Positions 35,906-45,544 of a stretch of 64,000 bases of DNA are shown here, piece by piece; position 1 is the first letter of the stretch; the number at the start of each line of letters is the position of its first letter. Made by a program: the position numbers and the translations under genes. The notes beneath the pieces are model-generated. The model had not been told where the DNA came from. It was given only the letters and a program-made list of their open reading frames with translations, and did not search any database. This DNA comes from Lacticaseibacillus paracasei subsp. paracasei (GTDB taxonomy: Bacteria > Bacillota > Bacilli > Lactobacillales > Lactobacillaceae), in the NCBI RefSeq assembly GCF_000829035.1, contig NZ_AP012541.1:1922001-1986000 (forward strand). The letters are read 5' to 3'.

Positions 35906-37970
35906 TTGGTATCAGTCCCTCCATTTTTTCCAAATCTTTGTAAGTGTCTTTTGTATCAACGAGGCGCTGATCCTCAAATCCTCGGCGCTTGCCTTTCAGT
36001 TCCCAGCCAAACGATGAATTAGGACTGTCTGACGAAACGATAAAGTAGTTCTTGCCACGTTCGGAAACCCATAAATGCGCATCACTGTAAGCTGTCAAGA
36101 ACACTTGGTAAGGCTTGTCTGTATTAATCAAATCAAAAACGAGCGGATCAATGTCTACTCGCACTGTTTTGTCATCGTCCGTTTTACTTTCGCTAATATC
36201 CCCGACATAGTTTTCTGCCAACTCATATGCAGGCGTAGCACGAACACCATCACGCGTGACTTGCACAGCATTTTTTGAACCGTTATAGACGTTGAAGTTG
36301 CCAAGAATGTCAACATGGTCGGGGTAGACATTGAGTTGGTTACCTGCCCCAGCATTGGCACTCAAAACAATTCTACTAGGATGAGTTATCCAAAACGCAT
36401 TGTCCTGTGTGCCTGTAATGGCACTCCGCAAATGTCCGGGAAGAGAATATCTTGGGTCGCTCCGTGTCGCGTCTTTTGGGATGCTAAGAACGCTCCCATA
36501 TCCCGCAGAGTTACCAACATCGGCAGCAATATCCAATACCTGTCCGGCATATGCACCATAGTAAACTCCGCCAATCGCGCCTGTACCCATGTCGTGTGAA
36601 GATCCCACTTGGCCGAGAGTAGTTCCCTTCGTACTAAACGTAATGAACCCAGAACTAAGCCTAGTCTTAAAAAGGTTATCATCAGTAACCGTTTCAAATG
36701 CCACCCCAGAAATGAGGTTACCAACAATTCGCTCAGCAACAACGCCATCAGCAGTGATAGCGCTTTTGAATGCTTGGCCTCCGTCAGTAGATACACCTAG
36801 ACCGGCGCTGTTAAGAATCACAACCTTATTTGAGTCTGACTTGTCAACAGCGATTATTCCTTGATCCGTGAAGTTGAGCTGCGTTCGTGCCGCTAGAAGA
36901 CTATTAGTCGCCAGCTGCGCCTGTGATGTTAGCCATTCATTAGGCACTGGAATCTTGCCAGCGGCTACGTTGGATAGTGTTGATTGTGATGTCTTCTGCT
37001 GTTCGGCAAATGATAGGCTACCGCATTCAACTTCCGTTTTGGTTCGTGTGCCGCGAATATCGTAATCACTGGTTACTTTGATGATCCTAACCTTGTCACT
37101 GAAGTTAAGATTCTCATCAATCACTGTGATATAGTCGCCGGGTTTTGCCATCGCGTATTTGTAGCCAACAGATTGCAAGTCAACAAGGTTTAGGGTGAGT
37201 GAGATTGCCCAACTCTTGTCAACTCTTTCTTTCACAGCAGCAAGCAGATTGTCGGCAATCGTGTACCGCTCATCAGCAATAGGAACAGCTTCAATGGCGC
37301 CAAACTTGGGATAGTAGTAATCATACAGTGGTGACTTGTACTCAACTTCTAAACGCTTGCTTGTGGTGTCATCTGGTTTGCTGTATGCACCATATCCACG
37401 TCCATAGGTGGCAAAGCTTGTGTTGTCAGTCTGAATCTCTGCTGTGTCCAAATTGAACTTTTTACGAACGATGGTAGACAGATCAGACCCCATGGCTGGC
37501 ACGACATGAACAACTGTGCCTTCAACCGAGAACTCAACGTTTGCTTGATCAATGATGTCGTTGAACAGTGACAGACGGTCACTCATACCCCAATCTTGCT
37601 TTTCAAAAGCCGCAACTGAGGCCGTGTTGTCGTACGTGTAACCGGTGCCAGCAAACAAAGCGTCAAGATAGCTGGCGAGCGGGTGTGAGCCATTCCATTT
37701 TTCGTAAAAGCCTGTCTTGCTCATTTTGTAGAAGAATGCCTGAACCGCGCTGAACGCCACCGTGTTCTCTTTATCATTCTTCGTGTATGTGACAACAACG
37801 TATTCTTCATCAAGAAACGATAGCGTCCAGCCTTTGGCGATGTTTGCCTTAACATCTTGGCCAAAATAGATTGTCCCCGATAATGACTTCTCACCATTCA
37901 CCGCATCGGTTTTATCAATCTCGCACTGGGCTTGATATTCATTATTCTCAACGTCTGTGAATGTGATCAA
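35886..37970 (-). CDS. Tail-associated protein (Tal / gp27-like, prophage tail endopeptidase type)
   Basis: 694 residues. The N-terminal half (to about residue 350) looks like the siphophage gp27-like hub (LSGTIYFGQDVKANIAKGWTLSFLDEEYVVV...YLDALFAGTGYTYDN...VKERVDKSWAISLTLNLVDL). The C-terminal half is beta-rich with glycine, like a fibre. No clear endopeptidase active site is visible to me. It sits just after Dit, the standard order. Confidence 0.8.
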   Translation of the reverse strand: MITFTDVENNEYQAQCEIDKTDAVNGEKSLSGTIYFGQDVKANIAKGWTLSFLDEEYVVVTYTKNDKENTVAFSAVQAFFYKMSKTGFYEKWNGSHPLASYLDALFAGTGYTYDNTASVAAFEKQDWGMSDRLSLFNDIIDQANVEFSVEGTVVHVVPAMGSDLSTIVRKKFNLDTAEIQTDNTSFATYGRGYGAYSKPDDTTSKRLEVEYKSPLYDYYYPKFGAIEAVPIADERYTIADNLLAAVKERVDKSWAISLTLNLVDLQSVGYKYAMAKPGDYITVIDENLNFSDKVRIIKVTSDYDIRGTRTKTEVECGSLSFAEQQKTSQSTLSNVAAGKIPVPNEWLTSQAQLATNSLLAARTQLNFTDQGIIAVDKSDSNKVVILNSAGLGVSTDGGQAFKSAITADGVVAERIVGNLISGVAFETVTDDNLFKTRLSSGFITFSTKGTTLGQVGSSHDMGTGAIGGVYYGAYAGQVLDIAADVGNSAGYGSVLSIPKDATRSDPRYSLPGHLRSAITGTQDNAFWITHPSRIVLSANAGAGNQLNVYPDHVDILGNFNVYNGSKNAVQVTRDGVRATPAYELAENYVGDISESKTDDDKTVRVDIDPLVFDLINTDKPYQVFLTAYSDAHLWVSERGKNYFIVSSDSPNSSFGWELKGKRRGFEDQRLVDTKDTYKDLEKMEGLIPNGNQNI

Positions 37971-37982
37971 TAATCACGCCTC

Positions 37983-38801
37983 CTATGCGTATAGATTTTG
38001 AAAACCGAGAATCCGGACTTTGCCTGGCACGTTGCAAGTAATTCGGTTAGGCTTATCCGGTTGCAAAATAAAATAGGCCTTGTTCGTCTTGCTGACGATG
38101 CTCAGCCCATTCTGGGTGTAACTAAATCCATTCAGCAAAAACACGTCACCTGAAGCTACACTACCGCTGTATGTCAGCTCAGTGTCATCTATTTTGAACG
38201 ACAATGAAGATGCCGAACCAGTTGCGGTGAATTGGATAGTGAACCCTTGCTCGAGCTGATTGCATGGGACGGTGCCTTGGTATGGAACGTTGCTGACAAC
38301 ATCAATATCATTCGGTGGTGTTTCACCGTAAGGCAACTTCATCGTCTTGAATTCGGCAGTTAGCTTATACAAGAGTGTCCCATTGACGTTGCCAACAAGC
38401 TCCATCTCAGGCGCCTCAGTGTAAACGAGGAACCGCTTGTGAGATGGATAGTTGCTCAGCTTGTCGTAGTACCCACCAGACGTCTCACCAGGTCGTTCCA
38501 TGGCCGTGTTGGGTGTTGTTTTGAGCTGAGTGATGTAATACCCGTCTGGGTCGGAAAGCAGCGCATACAGCTTCTCACGAAGTGTTTCTTCCTCGTCTAT
38601 GTCGTCAGCACGGTAGTAACCGGTGATATTGATTGTCTTGTCTGTGTGCCAGCCTCCAAAATCAATATTGCCGTTTCGCTGATCGAGCTGCTTGCTGTTT
38701 CGAGTGACCGATGGTGCTGACTCCTCGAAATCAGTTATTAGCACCTTATATTGGCTAAGGTAGTATCGGCTACCATCAAGCTTTTCAACTAATAGATCCA
38801 T
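37983..38801 (-). CDS. Distal tail protein (Dit)
   Basis: 272 residues with the Dit/siphovirus ORF46 pattern (DLLVEKLDGSRYYLSQYKVLITDFEESAPSV..., KTINITGYYRADDIDEEETLREKLYALLSDPDGYYI). It forms the hexameric ring between tail tube and baseplate. It lies three bases after the tape measure gene. Confidence 0.85.
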   Translation of the reverse strand: MDLLVEKLDGSRYYLSQYKVLITDFEESAPSVTRNSKQLDQRNGNIDFGGWHTDKTINITGYYRADDIDEEETLREKLYALLSDPDGYYITQLKTTPNTAMERPGETSGGYYDKLSNYPSHKRFLVYTEAPEMELVGNVNGTLLYKLTAEFKTMKLPYGETPPNDIDVVSNVPYQGTVPCNQLEQGFTIQFTATGSASSLSFKIDDTELTYSGSVASGDVFLLNGFSYTQNGLSIVSKTNKAYFILQPDKPNRITCNVPGKVRILGFQNLYA

Positions 38802-38804
38802 GTA

Positions 38805-41801
38805 CTACCCTCCAATCGGTCGAAAGTAGCTGCTGACGGCTGCGTCATTAGCGTCCGCTTCTTTGACCATGCTGTTAATGCCGTTCTTATCTACGTTATT
38901 TTGAACGTAGATGTTAGGCGTGATTCGTTCGCTTGCATCAATTGACTGAGTGACATCGCCCGAACTGAATTGCGTGCCAGCCATAGACAAGTTACTGATA
39001 TTTGCCGACATGTTGTCAGAAATATCGCTTGCCATACCGGAAACTGTCTTTTGAACAGCTCCGAACGACTTTTGTAGTCCTTGATTTAAGCCGCCCATGA
39101 TCGCATTACCAGCGGGGATTAAGAGCTTGGCATCATAGCTGATTGGGCCTTTGTGCTGTTTAATCCACGAAGCGATACCACCAACGAACCCCTTAACGGC
39201 TCCCCATGCGGCTTTCAAGCCATTCAAAAGTCCATCCATGATTGCTCGACCGGCTCCAATAAGAATGCCACCGGCACCACTGAACAGCCCTTTGATACCG
39301 CTAATGCCTCCACTTACAGCACCCTTGGCACTACTCATTGCACCGCTAATTGTATTGACGATGCCGTGGAAGATGCTACTTACAACTGATCCTAGGCTGC
39401 GCAAACCAGAAGCAAGGATTTTTATTGCTCCTCCGACAAGAGCAATGCCAGCAGCAAGGACAACAAGCCCTGCGCCTCCGACAACCCCGCCTGCGCCTAA
39501 TACAACGAGAGCAGCACCAGCCAAGGCGCCACCAGCGGCCAGAGCAACCAAAGCAACTCCATATGCCAGAGCAGCAACTGCACCGGCCGCATCAGCAACC
39601 GCGTTGGCAGCACCAGCAGCGGCAGCAGCTAGTAATGCACCACCAGCAGCGGCTCCAGAAGTAGCTACCAAAGCTAACCCCGCTCCAAGAAGAAGACTAG
39701 CAGCCCCTGCAAGTGCAATGCCAACTGCTAATACTGCCACTCCAGCAGCCAGAACAACAACTGCAACTCCTGCAAGCACAATGGCAGCAGCGGCAATTGC
39801 TAGTCCCGCTCCAAGTACAATAGCACCGGCACCAGCAACTAATGCGCCAGCACCGAACACAATCAGTGCTCCGCCTAATGCCAGAATGCCGACAGCGGCA
39901 GAAGTACCATAGGTTGCAATTGTCGGCAGTTGAGTAGCCAATAGCGCAAGCCCAGCGGTTGCTAATGCAATCCCTGCACCGACAAGTAAGACAGCTGCAC
40001 CAAACGCCAGCATGCCGACGGCCCCAGCAGTCAACGCAGGTGCGACAACAGCGAAGATCAGTGCAAGGCCACCGATGGCAACACCAATTGCCAACACAAG
40101 TGTTGTTGCATTGCCGCCAGCCTTTTGGAAGTTAGTTAATGCGACAACCAACAAGGCAATACCGACTGATGCCATCAAAACCGCTGCACCCATGGCCAAA
40201 AGCCCTGTTGCGTTTGCAGTCAATGTAGGTGCAACCAGTTTCAAAACAGCGAGAATGACAACAATCGATGCTGTCATTGCCGCTAATGCCACAAGACCAG
40301 CGGTGCCAGTCTTAGCTAAGGCGGCAACACCGAACGCTAATGCGGCAAATCCGGCTGCTGCTAATCCAATGCCAAGACCAGCACCGGCTGCCTTTGCGCC
40401 CATGGCAGCAATCTGACCAGCAGAAGCAGCCATCGGTTTAGGCAGGCTCGATGCGCTCTTCCCTAATCCTTTAATTAGCCTTACTGGTGCACTAATTGTT
40501 TTTATCAGCTTTCCTAGTCCACTTGATAATAGGCCAAAAGCCACCAATGCAATCGCAATTACTGGCGACCAAGCAATCAATCCTTTGACAAAACCGGCCA
40601 TTGGGCTTTTGGACTTGTTAAGCCACGTTGCAAAATTACCTAATGCGTTAGCTACAGATTGAATTTGTGGCGCAATTGTACCAATGCTCGTTTTGATAAC
40701 AGAATCGAATGCGTCTTCCATCTGAGAAATTGACTGACCAACGTTTTTGGTCATATTGCTAGAGTTGTCAGACAGATATTTATTTGCGGCCTTGGATGAG
40801 CTGCTGACTTTTCCTAAAGAATCAGAGTAAGCGTCCCAGCCAGACTTCCCACTCTTAGTTTTTTTCTCTGTCTGGATCAAAAGCGGCAGCATAGCTTTGG
40901 CGCCAGCGGCACCATACAGATTAGTCAGAGCGGCTACCTTTTGAGACTTACTCATGCCATCAGTCGCTTTTGCAACTTCTTTAAGAATTTGTGGGAACGG
41001 CTTAAATTTACCTTGAGCATCTGTGTAAGTGATACCCAATTCTTGCATTTCGCCAGCAGCCACCTTTGACGGGCGTGCCATCAGAGTTAATGCGTGAGCC
41101 AAGTCTTGAGAACCTTGTGCAGCCCCAAGACCAGCATTACTCATCAGCCCAATGGCAGTTGAGGTGTCTTTAATGCCAATGCCTAATGTGGCAGCAGTGG
41201 AACCAACGTTAGCAAATGCTTGCCCCATGTCTTCGACTTCGGCATTGGACATGTTAGCATTTAAGGCCAAGATAGCTGAATCTTTAGCTGCGTTCTTAGC
41301 GCCTCCACCCCAGATATTCATTGCTTGCTGGACAGTTGTAGCAGTACCCGCTAAATCAGCTCCGGCAACCGCAGAAGCCTTGGCAATAGCTGGAAACTCT
41401 GTTTTTAGGTCTTTGATTGATGCACCGTTACGAGCCATTTCAATCATTGCATTACCAGCATCTTGGGCACTGATGGGTAAAGTTTTACCTAATGAAAGTG
41501 CTTCTGTTTCGAGATCCTTCATATCGCCCTTAAGCGACTTGTTACTGGAACCAGCAATGACGGCTGCCTTGTTGATCGACTCTTGGAAAGTGCCATAGCT
41601 TTTGATAGCCCCGGCTGCCATAGCGCCTACAGCAACTCCCGCAATCGTGCTCGCTTTACCGATGCTTGCCATAGCTCCACCGACTCGTTGGCCTGCATTA
41701 GAAGCAGCGTCAGTGCCAGCTTTGACTGAGGTCGCTAGGCTTCCCATTGCTGATTGGAATGGTGCAATGTTTGCTGTGAATGTTGCGACTACGTTTGCCA
41801 T
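38805..41801 (-). CDS. Tape measure protein
   Basis: 998 residues, the longest gene of the tail module. The N-terminal part carries the phage tail tape measure domain (IAGVAVGAMAAGAIKSYGTFQESINKAAVIAG, then GSQDLAHALTLMARPSKVAAGEMQELGI). A very long Ala/Gly/Val-rich hydrophobic region follows (about residues 390-850). Its length sets tail length. Its composition gives long antisense open frames that are not genes. The start overlaps the stop of the preceding frameshifted chaperone frame (TAATG). Confidence 0.92.
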   Translation of the reverse strand: MANVVATFTANIAPFQSAMGSLATSVKAGTDAASNAGQRVGGAMASIGKASTIAGVAVGAMAAGAIKSYGTFQESINKAAVIAGSSNKSLKGDMKDLETEALSLGKTLPISAQDAGNAMIEMARNGASIKDLKTEFPAIAKASAVAGADLAGTATTVQQAMNIWGGGAKNAAKDSAILALNANMSNAEVEDMGQAFANVGSTAATLGIGIKDTSTAIGLMSNAGLGAAQGSQDLAHALTLMARPSKVAAGEMQELGITYTDAQGKFKPFPQILKEVAKATDGMSKSQKVAALTNLYGAAGAKAMLPLLIQTEKKTKSGKSGWDAYSDSLGKVSSSSKAANKYLSDNSSNMTKNVGQSISQMEDAFDSVIKTSIGTIAPQIQSVANALGNFATWLNKSKSPMAGFVKGLIAWSPVIAIALVAFGLLSSGLGKLIKTISAPVRLIKGLGKSASSLPKPMAASAGQIAAMGAKAAGAGLGIGLAAAGFAALAFGVAALAKTGTAGLVALAAMTASIVVILAVLKLVAPTLTANATGLLAMGAAVLMASVGIALLVVALTNFQKAGGNATTLVLAIGVAIGGLALIFAVVAPALTAGAVGMLAFGAAVLLVGAGIALATAGLALLATQLPTIATYGTSAAVGILALGGALIVFGAGALVAGAGAIVLGAGLAIAAAAIVLAGVAVVVLAAGVAVLAVGIALAGAASLLLGAGLALVATSGAAAGGALLAAAAAGAANAVADAAGAVAALAYGVALVALAAGGALAGAALVVLGAGGVVGGAGLVVLAAGIALVGGAIKILASGLRSLGSVVSSIFHGIVNTISGAMSSAKGAVSGGISGIKGLFSGAGGILIGAGRAIMDGLLNGLKAAWGAVKGFVGGIASWIKQHKGPISYDAKLLIPAGNAIMGGLNQGLQKSFGAVQKTVSGMASDISDNMSANISNLSMAGTQFSSGDVTQSIDASERITPNIYVQNNVDKNGINSMVKEADANDAAVSSYFRPIGG

Positions 41802-42105
41802 TAGCTATCACCTCCAAATATGGCGTTGAGTTTCTTAATCATTTCGACATCAGGCTTTCTTTCTCGATTGCCATTACGTTTGAGTATCTTTTGCTCGGCT
41901 TTGTCAATATTCTTATAGCCAGTTTTAACTGATCGCTTAGGGTTCTTCGCGTTCTGGATATTGGCAATATTGACGGCAAGTTCCATCAGATCACGGCGCA
42001 TATCAACATCACGCAAAAAGGACCCTTCCAACATTGAACGGGCTTCCCACATATACAAACCGAATGGCATATTGGGATCATATATCCCGTGACGGGCAAA
42101 GTCAG
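41801..42105 (-). CDS. Tail assembly chaperone, -1 frameshift extension (gpT-like)
   Basis: An open frame without its own ribosome site, continuous upstream in the -1 frame of the preceding chaperone gene (EESLLTDFARHGIYDPNMPFGLYMWEARSML...). In nearly all long-tailed phages this region is made as a fusion by programmed -1 frameshifting. I did not find a textbook slippery heptamer, so the exact site is open. Confidence 0.7.
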
Positions 42106-42546
42106 TTAAGAGAGACTCTTCTTCATTGCGTCCAGGGTATCCTTGGTCGCTGCTTCTTGAATCTTCTCTTCGGCTGTCTTGTTCTTCTTGTCCGTCAATG
42201 CTTTCCCGTATTTTTCGGTCAAGTTCAGCCAGCGTTGTGCTGCGTGTTTGAAAAAACCAGACTCATGAAGCTCCTGCTCAACTTCTTTGAATAGTTCTTG
42301 CGACTTGCCGTCTTCTTCGGCCTTGTCGAGTGCGTCCATGATGTCATCATCTGTGTATGACTTTGGCAGCAGCACACGTAATGCTTTGAATAGTGCCATG
42401 TCGTCATCAGTAACGAATGCCAGCCAGATTGAGCTTGCACCATCGTTGGCACCTTCCGCAGAGCTATACAGCTTGTTTGCCCGAAACAGCGCACGGAAAT
42501 TGAACTTGGCTTCTACTGGTTGACCTTTTACCTTAATTTCTAACAT
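42106..42546 (-). CDS. Tail assembly chaperone (gpG-like)
   Basis: 146 residues (KVKGQPVEAKFNFRALFRANKLYSS...), the typical N-terminal chaperone between the major tail protein and the tape measure gene. It ends a few bases into the overlapping -1 frame. It binds the tape measure protein and recruits tail tube subunits. Confidence 0.8.
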   Translation of the reverse strand: MLEIKVKGQPVEAKFNFRALFRANKLYSSAEGANDGASSIWLAFVTDDDMALFKALRVLLPKSYTDDDIMDALDKAEEDGKSQELFKEVEQELHESGFFKHAAQRWLNLTEKYGKALTDKKNKTAEEKIQEAATKDTLDAMKKSLS

Positions 42547-42609
42547 GAATATCCTCCTAGATTGTCGTCTCAGATCGGCCGTAGCCTACTCGTCTCTGTT
42601 TGTGATTGA

Positions 42610-43236
42610 TTAAGCGTGTGACGTGGTAGTGGTAGTTACTGCACCGTCAGCAAATTCGCCTGCTTTTTCGCCTGGGCGTTCGTAGTCGTACAGTTCACTA
42701 AGTGCTGCCACCTGATCGTCCGACAGAGGGAAGGTGCCGGGCGTACCGTCAGCGTTCTTGTCTGCCAATTTACCGATGATGTTCAAAGTGAAGTCCATTT
42801 CGGAGAAACTGTCTTCATCGGAAATGTCGGCACTGTCGACAATACCATAGCCAAACATTGCTGGATAAGCCTTGTGGTCGCCTTCGACAACTGCAAGTCG
42901 TTCATCAACAATGACGCGCCATACCTTAACTTGCCGGCCATTGTGCTTGGCATCAATAATGATGTCGTTTGCGGTGTCCCCGGGAACCATGTAGCTCGTT
43001 AGCTCAATGCTATCTTCATTGGTTGACGCTGCTACAACGCGACCCATCTTGGTTTGTTCATCAAGAGAATCGCCTTCGATACTTGTATCGCCGGACTCTT
43101 GGTGAGCCGGCAAGATTGCAGGACTACCAATAGGCGCTACTTTAGGATCTGTCGATTGGATAAAGTACCAAACGTCTTTACCACGATAAGGGGTATCTTT
43201 TACATACTTAATGCCATTGTTTACTGGAACTGCCAT
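42610..43236 (-). CDS. Major tail protein with Thr-rich C-terminal tag
   Basis: 208 residues. The body fits siphophage tail tube proteins (VNNGIKYVKDTPYRGKDVWYFIQ...). The last residues are AVTTTTTSHA: five threonines, then Ser-His-Ala. The same SHA-ended Thr run terminates the major capsid protein. A glycosyltransferase gene lies between the two, so O-glycosylation of the tags is a natural hypothesis. Confidence 0.87.
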   Translation of the reverse strand: MAVPVNNGIKYVKDTPYRGKDVWYFIQSTDPKVAPIGSPAILPAHQESGDTSIEGDSLDEQTKMGRVVAASTNEDSIELTSYMVPGDTANDIIIDAKHNGRQVKVWRVIVDERLAVVEGDHKAYPAMFGYGIVDSADISDEDSFSEMDFTLNIIGKLADKNADGTPGTFPLSDDQVAALSELYDYERPGEKAGEFADGAVTTTTTSHA

Positions 43237-43237
43237 T

Positions 43238-43603
43238 TTAATAATCTCCTTCTAAAGTAATGAGTAGCATACAACGACGTAGTGGTGTGCTCTCGCCCAT
43301 GCTTGTGTCGATTGAATTAGATGCCGTTAATGACTGCCACCGTGTCACCTTACTAAGCGACCATTTCACCTTGCGAACGAAGTCTTCCCATTCAGCCGGT
43401 GGTGTGTCGATGCTGTCGTAGATGTCGATCTGCTGGCCTACGCTCGAAAGTGTCCCCGTCTTAGATGACATATCCGCATCAACGTGAACGTTCACGAAAA
43501 CCAGTGGTAACACGTTCTTAGCGTCCGGCTGAACGAATACAGGGTTGAGGCCATCAGCGGTCAATTGAGTTTGCACATCTTCGTACCATTGAGAGAGTGT
43601 CAT
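43238..43603 (-). CDS. Tail completion / minor structural protein
   Basis: 121 residues (LSQWYEDVQTQLTADGLNPVFVQPDAKNVLPLVFVNV...), placed between the HK97 gp10-like gene and the major tail protein, where the tail terminator or completion protein usually lies. Overlap of four bases with the upstream gene. Assignment is mainly by position. Confidence 0.65.
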   Translation of the reverse strand: MTLSQWYEDVQTQLTADGLNPVFVQPDAKNVLPLVFVNVHVDADMSSKTGTLSSVGQQIDIYDSIDTPPAEWEDFVRKVKWSLSKVTRWQSLTASNSIDTSMGESTPLRRCMLLITLEGDY

Positions 43604-43974
43604 TTGAACGCGGCTACCTCCTTCAACTTGTCCATTGTCGTTTTAATGAAAAACGATTGTGCTGCTGAAACGGCTGGACGAATGAATGGCTCGGCTGACA
43701 TTTTGTAGGTACCAAATTCCACAAAAGATGAATAGTCAGCTTTGGCATCGACAGTTCCCGTTACAGATGTAGCTGTCTTCTTGACTGGCTCAACACTAAT
43801 GTTGTTTGCCATGTATCCGGTTCTTTTTGGTGCCACCTGTTTAGCTGTGGCTTGCACCTGGCCAGTAGTGATCTTCATCGCTGATGATGCGGCTTCAATA
43901 GTCGCTCCGGCTGTTGCGCTTAGTTCTTCCATCAATTTATCGAGGCCTGACCATGTGACATTGGTATTAGTCAT
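43600..43974 (-). CDS. HK97 gp10-like head-tail joining protein
   Basis: About 124 residues with the gp10 signature (GQVQATAKQVAPKRTGYMANNISVEP...YSSFVEFGTYKMSAEPFIRPAV). The start is ATG at 43974 (GGAGG eight bases upstream). Part of the connector module. Confidence 0.83.
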   Translation of the reverse strand: MTNTNVTWSGLDKLMEELSATAGATIEAASSAMKITTGQVQATAKQVAPKRTGYMANNISVEPVKKTATSVTGTVDAKADYSSFVEFGTYKMSAEPFIRPAVSAAQSFFIKTTMDKLKEVAAFK

Positions 43975-44263
43975 TGCTTGCACCTCCAGACACGATGAAG
44001 ACAGTTGACTTGCGGTTCACGAACGTCTTGTTGATGGTCCATTTGACACCGTCAACCTCAATTTCATTTACAGGATTTACTGGGTTCTTGACGTGTACTT
44101 CATAAGCCATCGTGTTCACAAGTCCGTATACAGACAGTTCTTGTGCACTGGTAATTGGGATTGTCAGGCAAGTGACCGTCTCGCGTGTCTCTTTCGGCCT
44201 ATCATGCAATGGATCAGCCGGCGGTACCTTCCTAATGAGGGTGATTCGATTGTTGTATCTCAT
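43967..44263 (-). CDS. Head closure / head-tail adaptor protein
   Basis: 98 residues (MRYNNRITLIRKVPPADPLHDRPKETRETVTCLTIPIT...ELSVYG) in the pattern of SPP1 gp16-like stoppers. Four-base overlaps on both sides show tight coupling. Confidence 0.75.
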   Translation of the reverse strand: MRYNNRITLIRKVPPADPLHDRPKETRETVTCLTIPITSAQELSVYGLVNTMAYEVHVKNPVNPVNEIEVDGVKWTINKTFVNRKSTVFIVSGGASND

Positions 44264-44601
44264 ACGAACCTCATTCCCGGCCTGCGGCTTTGCGATGACT
44301 CACGGTAGACGTCAAGCGCGTCGGCGTACTTAGACAAATCTATTGCTTCCCACGTGTTTGATATGTTGCCTTCGGTGCCACTTTGCTTGCCTTCATCACC
44401 GATGCGGTTATACATCTTCACCACAATGTCCTTGATTACCCATGCAACTGCATCTGGCACAGTCTGATTGACAATACCGTCTTGGTTGATATAAGTCAGC
44501 ACACGTGCTGTGGCGTCATCAATCAGATCATTCAACAAGTTATCTTGCATTGTATCGGCCAAACCAATACGTAGCTTTACACTGTCTAAAATTGCCATCA
44601 T
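44260..44601 (-). CDS. Head-tail connector protein (gp6/gp15-like)
   Basis: About 113 residues, helical (MMAILDSVKLRIGLADTMQDNLLNDLIDDATARVLTYIN...), the DNA-packaging adaptor family. The start ATG at 44601 overlaps the stop of the glycosyltransferase gene; GGCGG lies just upstream. Confidence 0.78.
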   Translation of the reverse strand: MMAILDSVKLRIGLADTMQDNLLNDLIDDATARVLTYINQDGIVNQTVPDAVAWVIKDIVVKMYNRIGDEGKQSGTEGNISNTWEAIDLSKYADALDVYRESSQSRRPGMRFV

Positions 44602-45476
44602 TTCACCGCCTTTACTGCTTGCACGTACTTGTATGAGCACTTTGTCTTGTCTACGAAACTAAGATCATCATCAAACGGCGTTCGGTTTACATACTGCCCT
44701 TTGAAGAACAGACGTTTGTCATCAACTGTGACACCAGCATTGTGCATGATCTTGGTTTCGTTCCATCGTTTCAAGGGGTCAGTAGCCCAGCAAAAATCGA
44801 GTTCATCACTGATGACGGGACCGATATTGAAGTACATCATATTCCATAACTGCGACCACATTTCTGCGGTCCATTTCTGGATATTGCTGTCGACCGTTTG
44901 CAGGTATTGCCATAGCCGGTTGCTGTCGGCATACACCTTCCGCCAGTATTCAGCTGACGGGTGACTGATGAGCCACTGAGCACCACCGGAATTGTGGTTG
45001 ATCGTCTCAAGTGAAGCTACCGTAACCCCGACAATATCAGCCATGTGTTTCAGAATCTCTTCTCCGTGTTCGCACTGCTTGATATAGTCAACGCTGATAT
45101 AGCCAAGCGTGTTGCTACACAGCCATCGATCAGGCTTTGCTTTCAGCTTGCGAAAGTCTGGCCGTTTGCGGAAGATCACATCGCTGTCGAAGTAGAAATA
45201 GTCTTCATTCTCACGTTCTTGATCTTCTGCAAGATATTGCCACCACAGCCAAGGCTTCACAGACGGGATATATTGCTTGTCTGAGCGCTTGTCGGTATAC
45301 GTGTGTACTTCTACGCCATATTTGCTGGCAAGCGTTTCTGGCACCTTAGAATCATGCACAGTGAAGAGCAAAACGACATCTTTCATGTCAAACCCGACAC
45401 TTTGCAGATTGGTTAGGCAGACTTCCAGCTCCCACTCAAAACGCTTGATAGCGGGTTGACACAAAATAAGCTTCAT
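44598..45476 (-). CDS. Glycosyltransferase-like protein inside the head module
   Basis: About 292 residues. A GT-A-like N-terminal region (MKLILCQPAIKRFEWELEVCLTNL) is followed by a DXD-type nucleotide-sugar motif in YFYFDSDVIFRKRPDF and later TINHNSGGAQWLI. It is unlike structural proteins. It lies between the capsid and connector genes with overlapping stop/start, so it is made with late proteins. A likely role is to glycosylate virion proteins, with the Thr runs ending the capsid and tail proteins as candidate acceptors. The start is ATG at 45476 (TTGGAGG). Confidence 0.68.
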   Translation of the reverse strand: MKLILCQPAIKRFEWELEVCLTNLQSVGFDMKDVVLLFTVHDSKVPETLASKYGVEVHTYTDKRSDKQYIPSVKPWLWWQYLAEDQERENEDYFYFDSDVIFRKRPDFRKLKAKPDRWLCSNTLGYISVDYIKQCEHGEEILKHMADIVGVTVASLETINHNSGGAQWLISHPSAEYWRKVYADSNRLWQYLQTVDSNIQKWTAEMWSQLWNMMYFNIGPVISDELDFCWATDPLKRWNETKIMHNAGVTVDDKRLFFKGQYVNRTPFDDDLSFVDKTKCSYKYVQAVKAVK

Positions 45477-45544
45477 TCTGTCCTCCAATCAGCCGCCCGG
45501 TTTCCCGTACTGTCCTATTTCGATAGGCGACTTGCATCAATTAA

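Noticed and set aside
39151..39912. 253-codon plus-strand frame rich in Ala, Pro and Thr
   Set aside because: It is the antisense of the Ala/Gly/Val-rich middle of the tape measure gene; composition alone keeps the frame open and no ribosome site or family signal is present.
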